Below the pieces are notes generated by a model that made no database searches, was not told the DNA's origin, and was given only the letters and a program-made list of their open reading frames with translations. From the IMG/VR virus record IMGVR_UViG_3300032516_002998, positions 1 through 41,807 of that record: a DNA stretch of 41,807 nt. The stretch is one strand, 5' to 3'. The DNA is from a virus. A program made the translations under genes and the position numbers. Of the stretch, positions 31,888-41,348 are shown one piece after another (positions within the stretch are counted from its first letter, which is position 1; every line of letters begins with the position of its first letter).

Positions 31888-34800
31888 CTACGAAAATAGT
31901 GTGTAAGTATACGTTAACGTCAAATTCTTAGTTGCATCAGCTGTTGCAAAAACAAACACTCCATTTACACTGGCATAATATGTCCCAGTAGTCGGTTCTA
32001 CAACTACAACTCTAACAGTTCCAGAAGTATTAGCAGCTGACAAATCTATTGCAGTAGTTGCTAGTGCGTCTGCATATGATGCTGCAAATTTTATGTGCGT
32101 CGAATCATCTCTAATTGCATAAAAAATTGCTTCACCTTTCATTTGAATTGAATGACTAGAAAACGGAGCATAAGACGGAAAGTTACCGGTAGTAGTTAAT
32201 ACGATCGCAGTACCTGTTGCTATATCTTGAGCAATTGTAACTTTATCATTTGGCAAATCCCAACCAGTTATTGCAACGCCTACAGGCAAAGTATATAAAG
32301 TGTATTGAGTCACTCCTTCATAAACATCAGTCAGATAATCCAAAATATCCATATCTCTAAAATCTGGATTACTCTTTTCTTCAATGTTAAATTCGTAGGG
32401 CACAGACGCCGGAATAGTTATTGCTTTATTCTCGTGAACTTGAGCATCTCCATAATAAAATCTAGCTTGTGCTTGCATAGTCTGCAAATTATCTTTTATC
32501 TTAACTGGTGCATACACAAAAGTAAATCTTTCACCTAGCACAAATTGTTGATCCCAAGTTTTTCCAGTAGCATTATTAAAACTAAGAATTATACCATCAA
32601 GAATTGTCTCTGTTGCTGTTTTTGGCATGTATTTTTCACCTGAATTATCTAGAACCCAATTTGCACCATTCCAACCATAAGTCGCACGAAGAGCTCCCTG
32701 ATACTCAATAGGAGTAAGTACCCCGTCACCCAAAGCCTGACCTATACATAAACCACTGTCATTTACAGCCACAACATTTTTAGAAAGCGAATATTCCCAA
32801 GGTGTTGCATATAAAAACCCAGCGTATGCTGGGTCCACGTCAGTAGGGTCAGTCCAGACTCCTTGACCTACTCTATAAACAGCTAAAGCAGTGCGCGCTC
32901 CTGAATAATATTGAACACTGTGCTGAAACATAAACGCATCTTTGTTTAGACTTACCATAGGTCCATAAGTAGAAGCATTATTATTTGAAAATGCGTATGT
33001 TTCAGTAACTGTATTACTTCCTGTTCCTTTTCCTGTTACCATAACATTATACAAAGTAACCCAACTTCGACCACTACCCACAACTTGACTTGTTCCCTTT
33101 CGAATAGCTCCTCGTGAACAAGTTCCCCACTTATACCAACCTACACCGTCATCCATAACCCACATAGATTTACTATTTCTACCTGCTCTAAATATTCTAC
33201 TATTATATGCTTCAAGTTCACCTGCTACGATATTTACATCATCTGTCAGCATACCATCTAATTGCTCGCCTGTACCACTCAAATATTGTGTAGCTGTTAA
33301 AGCACCAACATCAATTTTAGATAAACCCGTTGCATGGCCTGTCCACAAATATCCAGTAATTGAATCATAAACCATATCAGTTATAGCCGTACCAATCATA
33401 CCTGTAATGGAAAGTAATACAGGAGCCACAGCTGGAGTAGATGTATCATACTTGTATATGCCGTCATTTGATGCAATGTACATGTAAGTACCATCATTTT
33501 CAACACGAACAATATCGGTCGATGCGTTGCCAAACTTACACAATGCTTCTGACGTTTCGATGCTATTAAATAGCCATTTACACATTTGCATTAAGTTTGT
33601 TACAGCGCTTCGCTGCACTGTGTATAAATAATTTCCAATACGAGCAACACCTCGAACCATTGATCCTACATTTGCTGTTCCGCCCTCACCAGTATCATAA
33701 AGTGAGTATACATTGTGTGGCATGATATTGTTGTCTATATCAATTCCCATAGAAATCTGCAAAATACGAGAAGATGTATAAGATCTACCAGAACGTATCC
33801 CATTTATCCAGGGTTCTAATTCTATTTGAAATTTTGCAGTATTCATTCGATAAATAGTATGTATGCCTGTGCCTTGATCAGAAATTGTTATAGATAATCC
33901 ACCAAATGAAGTCGACAACTTAACTGTCGTGCCAGCCTGAATCACATAATAATCTATACCAACAGATATACCAGTAGGAAGCGCTCCTCCTGAATTAGTA
34001 AATCTAACAATATCATTCATGGCAAAAGACTGTGTTATAGTAATTTCATTTGTTCCGACATTTACTGCTGCAGGTAAAAATGTTTCATCAACAATGTCAG
34101 ATGCATCGCCAGTACGCGTGATCTTGACTCTAGCTATGATAGCCCATTTGTTCGTAGGAGTACCACTGGGAACAATAGTACCGTTAGATGATGCAGGGTT
34201 TGCAGGGTCACTAAATATTTGGTTAATGTTTGCACTTGGATGAACAAAAACTCTAGAAATACTTGGCGCAAGAGCAGACATTGGTGAATAGCCATACGTT
34301 ACCCAGTCCCACCAACCAGAAGAGCTATTTAATTCCAATGCGTTTGAAAATGTTATAGCACCGATAGGGCCAACGACATCACCAACTGCAAACGATTTTG
34401 ATATTTTTCTAGAATACTGTGATCCAGAATTAGGACTAACAAAATCTGATCCACTATAAATTGAACCTGTTCCAGTGTTACCTGTTCTGCGCATTACTTT
34501 ATCAATATCTGACGGTGGCACAAACTGTGTAATATTCCATTTGAAATAAGTAGCATGACCAAACATTAACGCTGTTCCGCCGACTATGCCATTATTCATG
34601 CCCCATTCTACATATCTATTGTCTGGAACATTAACACCGCCACTAGAATAACTGAAATACATAGTGTACTTAACATAAAGATACTGGTTTGTTTGTTGTG
34701 TTATCGGCACAGACAACTCAATAAACGAATAGAAATTATCAGTAGATCCAATGCCTATAACATTAACAGTTCGTGGAGCTACAGGCGGCACAAAATTGTA

Positions 34801-35088
34801 TCCAACATAACAATTCTTTAGCACTGCACTTGAAGTAACAGCAATTGCACCCGACTGAACTAAAATATTAAAACTATTTGACATTCGTGCAGTACGATAG
34901 TCTGCTGATGGATTCGGTGTAGAATCTGACAATTGAATACTAAAAGAAAAATTTGATGGACTGTTATTAGTACACATTAATGTTAAAGCAAAGTCACTTA
35001 CAACATTCCATTGTTCGCCTTTTTTAACTATTTGCTGTGTGCTAGCATCTCGTAATTCCCACTCATATAGACCCTTTAACTTAACCAT
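31888..35088 (-). CDS. Large tail fibre protein, cassette A (1,066 aa)
   Basis: Paralogue of the 1,099-aa protein at 26958, with shared start (KGLYEWEL), PITQQTNQYLYVKYT, the near-identical FLPAAVN-to-GTGIHTI block, SEALCKFG, a propeller-like middle (YMYIASNDGIYKYDTSTPAV, GHATGLSKIDVGALTATQYL) and the end DATKNLTLTYTYTLFS. The first 300 residues outside these islands have diverged strongly, as have parts of the propeller tips, which is where receptor contacts would be expected. AAGGAG lies 6 bases before the ATG. A terminator-like hairpin and a candidate promoter lie upstream, so this gene may start its own transcript. Confidence 0.76.
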   Translation of the reverse strand: MVKLKGLYEWELRDASTQQIVKKGEQWNVVSDFALTLMCTNNSPSNFSFSIQLSDSTPNPSADYRTARMSNSFNILVQSGAIAVTSSAVLKNCYVGYNFVPPVAPRTVNVIGIGSTDNFYSFIELSVPITQQTNQYLYVKYTMYFSYSSGGVNVPDNRYVEWGMNNGIVGGTALMFGHATYFKWNITQFVPPSDIDKVMRRTGNTGTGSIYSGSDFVSPNSGSQYSRKISKSFAVGDVVGPIGAITFSNALELNSSSGWWDWVTYGYSPMSALAPSISRVFVHPSANINQIFSDPANPASSNGTIVPSGTPTNKWAIIARVKITRTGDASDIVDETFLPAAVNVGTNEITITQSFAMNDIVRFTNSGGALPTGISVGIDYYVIQAGTTVKLSTSFGGLSITISDQGTGIHTIYRMNTAKFQIELEPWINGIRSGRSYTSSRILQISMGIDIDNNIMPHNVYSLYDTGEGGTANVGSMVRGVARIGNYLYTVQRSAVTNLMQMCKWLFNSIETSEALCKFGNASTDIVRVENDGTYMYIASNDGIYKYDTSTPAVAPVLLSITGMIGTAITDMVYDSITGYLWTGHATGLSKIDVGALTATQYLSGTGEQLDGMLTDDVNIVAGELEAYNSRIFRAGRNSKSMWVMDDGVGWYKWGTCSRGAIRKGTSQVVGSGRSWVTLYNVMVTGKGTGSNTVTETYAFSNNNASTYGPMVSLNKDAFMFQHSVQYYSGARTALAVYRVGQGVWTDPTDVDPAYAGFLYATPWEYSLSKNVVAVNDSGLCIGQALGDGVLTPIEYQGALRATYGWNGANWVLDNSGEKYMPKTATETILDGIILSFNNATGKTWDQQFVLGERFTFVYAPVKIKDNLQTMQAQARFYYGDAQVHENKAITIPASVPYEFNIEEKSNPDFRDMDILDYLTDVYEGVTQYTLYTLPVGVAITGWDLPNDKVTIAQDIATGTAIVLTTTGNFPSYAPFSSHSIQMKGEAIFYAIRDDSTHIKFAASYADALATTAIDLSAANTSGTVRVVVVEPTTGTYYASVNGVFVFATADATKNLTLTYTYTLFS

Positions 35089-35100
35089 GAAAAACTCCTT

Positions 35101-35120
35101 AGGCCAAAATATAGACTGGC
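35101..35120 (-). promoter_or_regulatory. Candidate promoter/leader element before cassette A fibre gene
   Basis: The minus strand reads GCCAGTCTATATTTTGGCCT, followed at once by the AAGGAG ribosome site. It matches 16 of 20 bases with the element at 31606-31625. It sits downstream of a hairpin terminator candidate, a sensible place to restart transcription. Overlaps the palindrome GCTATAGC (35119-35126). Confidence 0.35.
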
Positions 35121-35154
35121 TATAGCTAGTGAGCTGCTTGTTGACTCATAATGC

Positions 35155-35179
35155 TAAAAGAAAGATGTCAGCATCTTTC
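35155..35179 (-). terminator. Probable hairpin terminator between cassette A genes
   Basis: On the minus strand: stem GAAAGATG, loop CTGA, stem CATCTTTC, then TTTTAG. The 8-bp stem is perfect but AT-rich and the T run is short, so it may be a partial terminator or RNA-stability element. It lies 5 bases past the stop of the 449-aa gene. Confidence 0.55.
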
Positions 35180-35183
35180 AGAA

Positions 35184-36533
35184 CTATACGTTAACTATAG
35201 TAATTGTATTCCTAAATCCAGCACCTGCTAATAATTCAAAACTATCTTGCTCAAAATCTTTAGTCTCTTCATATTCAAGTACTTTAGTAAGTAGACTTCG
35301 CATGCCTGAAGCAGCCATTGTATCAAATGAATCTTGCTCGAAATCTTTTGTTTCTTCATATTCAAGTACTTTATTTACCAAACTATTTCTTGCAGCTGAA
35401 CATGACGAGCTAAAATATGTTTCTATAACGTCATCACGAATATTGGTCGGATCAATACTAGAATACAAATCAAATGGAGCAAATATGTCTAATACTATTC
35501 GTAATTCTGGTGGTGTATAATAAGCTGACGAAAATATAGTACTGTAAACTTTCAAGCCGATATATTTTCTACCAAATGATAATTGCCAATGATACCAGCG
35601 TGAATCATGTATTGACGTGTTATTACTTTGAATTTCAATTGAATCTTCTAGTACATAGTTACTACCTACTAATTTATAAACTTCCACCCAATATGGTAAT
35701 CTAAGATATTGCGTATAGCTACCAGTAACAAACGGCATAAAAATATGTGGTTCATATAGACTTGAAATTGTATTGTATGGGAAACTAAGTGCAGAACCAC
35801 CTGTCATAGAAAACAATTCAATATCGCTAATAGGCATTGTAGATGCATTTCCGGCGCTAGCTGTCAAATTCAAGCTGTTTTGTGGATCTCGATTCAAATG
35901 AATGATATCAGGCGCTTGAATATATACATTTGGAATGTATCTAAAAGATTGTTCATCTATAGTATCAAATATTCTCAAATATACAGTGCTGTCCTTCTTA
36001 TATTTAAGATAAATTTTGTCAGCACTTTCATCATAAAATGCACTGGGTTGTTCTCCAGTATTAACTAGATATTCTTCATTTGACCACACCCATGTTGATC
36101 CGACTAATTCTTGCATTTGAGAATATATGTAGTATCCTGTCTTTTCAACTTGTTCTAATCTAGTTATCTCAGAATTACCGACATAAACATATGCAAGTAC
36201 TATAGCTGATGCAATAATAGTCATATCCCAGGATAACACTGCATGAACTGCGCCCATAGAATCAATGTATACTAGCATGAAAGAATTAGCTGTTGCAGCA
36301 AATGAAACACCACTCCATGATACTGAATTACCGTTCAATGACCCTGCGCCTGCTTCAACATTTATAGTAAACGGTGCAGTAAATGTTACTTGAGAATTGC
36401 TTGTCCTACCAGATGCAAATTGCTTTGTGTAAAATGCAAATCGTTGTCCAGAAGGCTTAACAACTATTGACGGATCACTGACTGGTCGACTATCATCTGT
36501 CTCAACTGTAAGTTTAGTAGTTATTTTTTGCAT
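35184..36533 (-). CDS. Tail protein with C-terminal LEYEE repeats, cassette A (449 aa)
   Basis: Paralogue of the 444-aa protein at 30266; the first 220 residues are strongly similar (KITTKLTVETDDSRPVS, FAFYTKQFASGRTSNS, FYDESADKIYLKYKKDSTVY), the middle has diverged, and the end carries two LEYEETKDFEQDSF repeats 29 residues apart. The ATG lies 2 bases after the stop of the PKD fibre gene without a clear ribosome site, suggesting coupling. No named family is recognised. The repeats are spaced slightly differently from cassette B, so the arrays evolve separately. Confidence 0.7.
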   Translation of the reverse strand: MQKITTKLTVETDDSRPVSDPSIVVKPSGQRFAFYTKQFASGRTSNSQVTFTAPFTINVEAGAGSLNGNSVSWSGVSFAATANSFMLVYIDSMGAVHAVLSWDMTIIASAIVLAYVYVGNSEITRLEQVEKTGYYIYSQMQELVGSTWVWSNEEYLVNTGEQPSAFYDESADKIYLKYKKDSTVYLRIFDTIDEQSFRYIPNVYIQAPDIIHLNRDPQNSLNLTASAGNASTMPISDIELFSMTGGSALSFPYNTISSLYEPHIFMPFVTGSYTQYLRLPYWVEVYKLVGSNYVLEDSIEIQSNNTSIHDSRWYHWQLSFGRKYIGLKVYSTIFSSAYYTPPELRIVLDIFAPFDLYSSIDPTNIRDDVIETYFSSSCSAARNSLVNKVLEYEETKDFEQDSFDTMAASGMRSLLTKVLEYEETKDFEQDSFELLAGAGFRNTITIVNV

Positions 36534-36535
36534 TT

Positions 36536-38437
36536 TTAACCCAAGAAATCTACAATGTCATAAGCATCATCTGCAATCCCTGTGCCAGTGTCAATGTACA
36601 CATCTGAAACAAAATTCAAATTTTGATCGTATGTCATTATTTTTTGTTTGTCAGCGTTATAAATCAATAAATCACCATTATGATCTACTTTCAGTCCTCT
36701 AATTGTCTTAGCAATCTTATTTGAATCGCTGACATTTTCATAATTAGAATTTACTCTTAATATTCGCTCACCGTCATTAATATAGATATCTTCATTGACA
36801 TAATGATAAACTACACCATAGTATTTCTTTAATTCTTCGCCCTCAATTGGTCTAACTACAAACTGAGAAAATCCTGTCGACTCTAATGTTTCGCAAAGAC
36901 CTAACATAGAACCGGTAACAAACAAGCTATTACCACTAAAACCTCGACAAATACTTGTCGGCTTGTCAACTAATTGTCCTATCGCGTGTAAATCACCACT
37001 TACATCAAGACTACTAAAATCCCATGAATTAATCTTTTCAATCTTAGTCATATTATCTTTCACGCCTACAAAATACAGATAACTATTAAGCGCTACTTGA
37101 TATGGTTGACCAATGGTGTCAGCTGTACTACGTTCAGCTACATATGACAAATTACTATCCAATTTCAATATTCTTTTATTTACAGTATCACATACAAATA
37201 TGCCATCTATAGTTTCAACTATACCGTTTGGAAATTTCATCGTTGAATTGTTTGAACCTGATTCACCATATAGACCAAATTCTTTACCAGTATATGTTGC
37301 AGGCAAACTGCCAACATTTAATTCCTTAATCACATGCCGATTAGTACGCTGAACAACGCATATTTTCCAATTAGCAACAATATAGTTAACTTTAGTTTCT
37401 GTGTCTGAAAATGCTCCCTGAGTAGCAGTTAACGATACAGTATATGTGCCAGCATTACTATAACCATTGACGGGATTTTGATCAGTCGACGTATTACCAT
37501 TACCAAAATCCCAAAACCAACTCGTAGGAGTACCCATAGACAAATCAGTAAACGATACAGCTAACGGAACAGACCCGCTAATAGGTGCTGCTGTAAAGTC
37601 AGCAACCATGTTTACAGTTATGTAATTTACTTTTGTTTCAGTATCTGACCCGTAGCCGTTAGTAGCGATCAGCGTGACTGTATACGTTCCCGCTACTGTA
37701 TAGATATGAGTAGGATTTTGAGTAGTAGCATGAGTCGATCCATCACCGAAATCCCAGTTCCATGACGTAGGGGTACCTGTAGAGGTGTCTGTAAAAGTAA
37801 CAAGTGAACCAGCATTAACTGTAGTTAGATCGGCAGAAAAATCAGCAGTGACACTAACCACCTGTATTACTGTGCTGGACTGTGAGTAATACGGACCAGC
37901 GAACACTCTTAAATAAACAGTATAGTTTCCACTGTTTGTATACGTATGTGATGGACTATACGCGGTGCTAGTTCCCCCATCCCCAAAATCCCAGTGGACT
38001 TCTGTTATAGGACCCACCGAATTATTAGTGAAATTTACCGTTAAAGGGGCGGATCCTGTTGACACAGAAGCCGTAAATGCGACAGAAAAAGCAGGTTCAG
38101 AATCTCCTTCGTTTATTAAAATTGTTGCAGGATCAACTATAGGGTTAACAGCAAAACTAGGAAGGATAATTGTTTTTTGCGGACTTTCAGTTGCAAAATC
38201 CAATGAGTCAAAGACACCTGTAATGTCGTAAGAAGATAGCGTTTGATTATTAGATGCAAAATCTAAATCATCAAAGATACCTGTAATGTCGTAAGAAGAT
38301 AGCGTTTGATTATTAGATGCAAAATCTAAATCATCAAAGATACCTGTAATATCATAGGAGGATAGCGTTTGATTATTAGATGCAAAATCTAAAACATCAA
38401 AGATACCTGTAATATCATAGGAAGTATAAGCTGCCAT
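36536..38437 (-). CDS. Tail fibre/adhesin: N-terminal 21-aa repeats, three PKD domains, NHL-type propeller
   Basis: A 633-residue protein. It begins with four tandem 21-residue repeats (SYDITGIFDDLDFASNNQTL type, residues 6-85). Three PKD domains follow (about 118-195, 197-275, 278-355), each with WDFG(D/N)G and GTYTV- or GNYTV-like strands. The C-terminal 275 residues form the propeller shared with the 547- and 1,029-aa fibres (TNRHVIKELN, FPNGIVETIDGIFVCDTVNK, INDGERILRVNSNYENV). GGAG lies 7 bases before the ATG. PKD domains are extracellular beta-sandwich spacers or binding modules, so this is probably an exposed fibre. The N-terminal repeats may be a stalk or an attachment array. Confidence 0.78.
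   Translation of the reverse strand: MAAYTSYDITGIFDVLDFASNNQTLSSYDITGIFDDLDFASNNQTLSSYDITGIFDDLDFASNNQTLSSYDITGVFDSLDFATESPQKTIILPSFAVNPIVDPATILINEGDSEPAFSVAFTASVSTGSAPLTVNFTNNSVGPITEVHWDFGDGGTSTAYSPSHTYTNSGNYTVYLRVFAGPYYSQSSTVIQVVSVTADFSADLTTVNAGSLVTFTDTSTGTPTSWNWDFGDGSTHATTQNPTHIYTVAGTYTVTLIATNGYGSDTETKVNYITVNMVADFTAAPISGSVPLAVSFTDLSMGTPTSWFWDFGNGNTSTDQNPVNGYSNAGTYTVSLTATQGAFSDTETKVNYIVANWKICVVQRTNRHVIKELNVGSLPATYTGKEFGLYGESGSNNSTMKFPNGIVETIDGIFVCDTVNKRILKLDSNLSYVAERSTADTIGQPYQVALNSYLYFVGVKDNMTKIEKINSWDFSSLDVSGDLHAIGQLVDKPTSICRGFSGNSLFVTGSMLGLCETLESTGFSQFVVRPIEGEELKKYYGVVYHYVNEDIYINDGERILRVNSNYENVSDSNKIAKTIRGLKVDHNGDLLIYNADKQKIMTYDQNLNFVSDVYIDTGTGIADDAYDIVDFLG
38183..38422 (-). repeat. 63-bp in-frame tandem repeat, four copies
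   Basis: Recurring TAATRTCRTARGARGATAGC (plus strand) at 38221, 38284 and 38347, with a related start at 38410, gives a period of 63 bp (21 codons). Inner copies are identical over long stretches and the outer copies diverge, typical of a slipping minisatellite. Copy-number change would keep the reading frame. Confidence 0.88.
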
Positions 38438-38441
38438 AATA

Positions 38442-39887
38442 TTACTCCAAAGGCATCAATAAACCAACATTACCAGGTGAGGGATATAAATAAGGCATCA
38501 CATCGCCAAAATATAAATAATTTACGCCATTAACTAATACTGTATCAACCAAACGTGTTAATGGCAAACCATTACAAACATATATATGATCGGGTGTTCC
38601 TATTACTTTGGCACCTGTTGCCATAGTGCTATTGAGACCATCTGCACATTCGCTAAAAACGTGTCGTTGAACCAAAAGTTTTTCATTATCAAGCTTACTA
38701 AGAGTATCTAATAATATATCAACATTGCTCCGACAAACAGATCTAATCCATCCTGTCTGGTTATGAAAAATTCTTTCACATGGTGTTGAACTTACGGTTC
38801 TTGGATATACTGAATAATAAGGCACCTGCATACATGAGGCACCGTTTCCAAGTATATATGGAGGGTTATTAGACGCGCCACAAAGTGTACAAAATCTGTG
38901 AGGATATGAACCGATTACAGCTCCTACAGGATAACTATATGTTAAAAAATCTACTACGATAGTAGTATTGTTATCTGACGTTTTACATAACACGTACTCA
39001 ACTTGTGAGTGACCATCAAAGTCATAAATATAATAATATTTTCCTGGAGTAAAATTAGCGGCTTGCCCAGTTCCAAGTATAATGGTTACATCTCTACCTG
39101 CTGCGGGTGTATTTGCTACTATTCCAATTTTGCTAGGTGCTTCATAACCAGCGGTATTGTACGTCCAATCATCAATAGCAAAGCACGCACCATTTCCACC
39201 ATAAGAACTTCCAATCAAGAACCAGTTACTATCTCCAGAAAAATACGCTGTTCCTGTAGTTGGCATACCTGAAGCAATCAAAATTGTGCCACCCCTAGAC
39301 CAGGTACCTCTTGGTATATGATTAGTAGTATCCCACCATAAATGAGCAAAACATCTTGGAACTCCATATACTCCTGCCGAATTATCTATATTATATGGCC
39401 ACCAAATCTCAACAAACTTAGTTGTATTATTGTTAAGAACAGGAGATAAAACATTACTATATACTTTGTATGGGCACGAATACAGATGTACAGTTGAAGA
39501 TCCAGGCACACTTAATGCCACTGCATTTGTATCTGCTAACGAATCAATTAAAGTTAAATACAACTTTATTGTGCTATTATCTACAGCGCGTACATAATAA
39601 ACCTGAGTTTTTATAAAACCTCCAACATAGGCATCAAGTACAACTTTCTGTCCAGTAAATAAACCATGAAGAGAAATTGTAATTGTATTCGTTGGGTTAG
39701 CAATAATAGCGACGGAAGGATCAAAAGTATCTACAATGGAAGTAGAACCATCTTCAATTGTGTACCACCCCGCTCCACCAGACACACTAGGTAGAGTAAG
39801 CCAATAATCAAGATAATGTAGATATCCTTCTGGATGTGTTTCTTGAAATCCTACTCCTGAATATGCAAACGACGCATAGTTTGACAT
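38442..39887 (-). CDS. Virion structural/tail protein, paralogue 1 (481 aa)
   Basis: Beta-rich protein related along its length to the 477-aa protein at 39899. Shared features: GAGW(Y/T) near residue 40, a module with TITISLHGLFTGQ (about 87-99), CPYKVYSNV, WWDTTNHIPRGTW, IYDFDGHS, SYPHRFCTLCGAS and FHNQTGWIRSVCRSNV. The paired Cys of FCTLC could bind metal. AAGGAG precedes the ATG. Typical of long-fibre or baseplate proteins in large phages, though no named family is recognised. It follows the paralogue by 11 bases, implying tandem duplication. Confidence 0.68.
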   Translation of the reverse strand: MSNYASFAYSGVGFQETHPEGYLHYLDYWLTLPSVSGGAGWYTIEDGSTSIVDTFDPSVAIIANPTNTITISLHGLFTGQKVVLDAYVGGFIKTQVYYVRAVDNSTIKLYLTLIDSLADTNAVALSVPGSSTVHLYSCPYKVYSNVLSPVLNNNTTKFVEIWWPYNIDNSAGVYGVPRCFAHLWWDTTNHIPRGTWSRGGTILIASGMPTTGTAYFSGDSNWFLIGSSYGGNGACFAIDDWTYNTAGYEAPSKIGIVANTPAAGRDVTIILGTGQAANFTPGKYYYIYDFDGHSQVEYVLCKTSDNNTTIVVDFLTYSYPVGAVIGSYPHRFCTLCGASNNPPYILGNGASCMQVPYYSVYPRTVSSTPCERIFHNQTGWIRSVCRSNVDILLDTLSKLDNEKLLVQRHVFSECADGLNSTMATGAKVIGTPDHIYVCNGLPLTRLVDTVLVNGVNYLYFGDVMPYLYPSPGNVGLLMPLE

Positions 39888-39898
39888 AAAATTCTCCT

Positions 39899-41332
39899 TT
39901 ATGGTAAATCTGCCACTGGTATTAATACAGCTACAACTGAACTACCTCCATACGAAATAATTTCCGCCACAACAAAATATTTGTAAGGTATACCACCTAT
40001 TAAACGTGTGGATGCTACTACTGCTAGATTATTGGGGCTAGAAAAATACATGAGTCCTACAGGTAATTTCCCATATACTCGAGGATTACTTGTTATAACA
40101 CCATCTGATCGAAAATGTTCAACTATAGCTGGTAGTTGAGCGTAATATCGATTTTCATCCTCAGGACTACCATATATCAAAACATCATCATTAACTACTA
40201 AATGACAGGTTGTGGATATTACTCCTGACTGAGGATAGAAAACTTTAGGCTCACCTACAACTGAAGAAATGTATGGAATAGTAGCGTACGAATAAAGTCC
40301 ATTATATCCGACGGCCCCTCCTCCAGTAGCATTACAACAAGTACAAAACCTATGAGGATATGCTCCTAATATAGCTCCTGTGGGAAAGTTATATCCTATA
40401 GAAGCTACAGTTATTGTATCTGTACCTGTATTCCTGTCAGTAATATTAACATAATCAACCCAACTATGTCCATCAAAATCATAGATAAAGTACCGGTTAC
40501 CAATAGTAAAATTAGCAGCCTCTCCAGTCCCTAGCTGTATGACTACGCTTGATCCAGCGGTGATGCCTGATTGTAAAGTTCCGGTTAATGCTGCTGATTC
40601 TACTAAAGGTGAAACTCCCGCCCATATACTCCAATGGAATACAAAGTAAGTATTAGTACTGAATTTTAGCGCAACGTTTATAAAACTTGTATTTCCGTTA
40701 AACCAATAGTTATTAAAGGTAGTTTTCTCACAATTAGGAGAATACTGTGCCCAAGTACCTATTGGTATGTGATTAGTTACATCCCACCACAAGCACTCTA
40801 ATATATGCCAAGAATTTACATTCACACCTTCAGCAGTATTACAATATCCAATTTTTAGAAAGTTTGCAACTTGATTAACTGAAGGCGCAGCTACGTTACA
40901 ATAAACCTTATATGGGCACGATACAACTGTCTGTATACCAGTCCCCGCTCCAGTAACATAAATAGCAGTACCTAACAAAGAATTAGCAAAAGTAGTGCAT
41001 AAACCAAAGTCATCCGGACCTATACGATAAATCCAATACTCAGTATTAACGGCTAAACCTGTAGGGGCTGCACTAGAAGTAGTTAAGTATACTTGTTGTC
41101 CTGTTTTTAATCCATGACCCACAGAATGACAGGTAATATTTGATGGTCCTGGCGCAGGAATAGTATACACGTCTGATATAATCGTACTTTGGTCATCAAT
41201 TAATGTCCAACCTGCTCCATGATTAGCGTATGAACGTCCTAACCAATCACAAAGTCTTTGACAAAAACCTTGTGGATCAATTGCAGAAAATCCGCGATTA
41301 GTGTAGCTACCTGCTTCATAACGTGACGCCAT
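39899..41332 (-). CDS. Virion structural/tail protein, paralogue 2 (477 aa)
   Basis: Paralogue of the 481-aa protein at 38442 and, in its C-terminal third, of the partial protein at 41349. It shares GAGWTLIDD, the module SVGHGLKTGQQVYL (which also appears in related form in the big fibres), CPYKVYCNV, WWDVTNHIPIGTW, IYDFDGHSW and AYPHRFCTCCNA. AGGAG lies 6 bases before the ATG. Sequence is beta-rich without signal peptide or membrane span, as expected for a virion protein. Function unknown beyond structural/tail. Confidence 0.68.
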   Translation of the reverse strand: MASRYEAGSYTNRGFSAIDPQGFCQRLCDWLGRSYANHGAGWTLIDDQSTIISDVYTIPAPGPSNITCHSVGHGLKTGQQVYLTTSSAAPTGLAVNTEYWIYRIGPDDFGLCTTFANSLLGTAIYVTGAGTGIQTVVSCPYKVYCNVAAPSVNQVANFLKIGYCNTAEGVNVNSWHILECLWWDVTNHIPIGTWAQYSPNCEKTTFNNYWFNGNTSFINVALKFSTNTYFVFHWSIWAGVSPLVESAALTGTLQSGITAGSSVVIQLGTGEAANFTIGNRYFIYDFDGHSWVDYVNITDRNTGTDTITVASIGYNFPTGAILGAYPHRFCTCCNATGGGAVGYNGLYSYATIPYISSVVGEPKVFYPQSGVISTTCHLVVNDDVLIYGSPEDENRYYAQLPAIVEHFRSDGVITSNPRVYGKLPVGLMYFSSPNNLAVVASTRLIGGIPYKYFVVAEIISYGGSSVVAVLIPVADLP

Positions 41333-41348
41333 GTTTAACTCCTATAAA

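Noticed and set aside
21950-38437. Diversity-generating retroelement behind the fibre variation
   Set aside because: No reverse transcriptase gene and no template/variable repeat pair with adenine-biased differences; the repeats are duplications and slippage.
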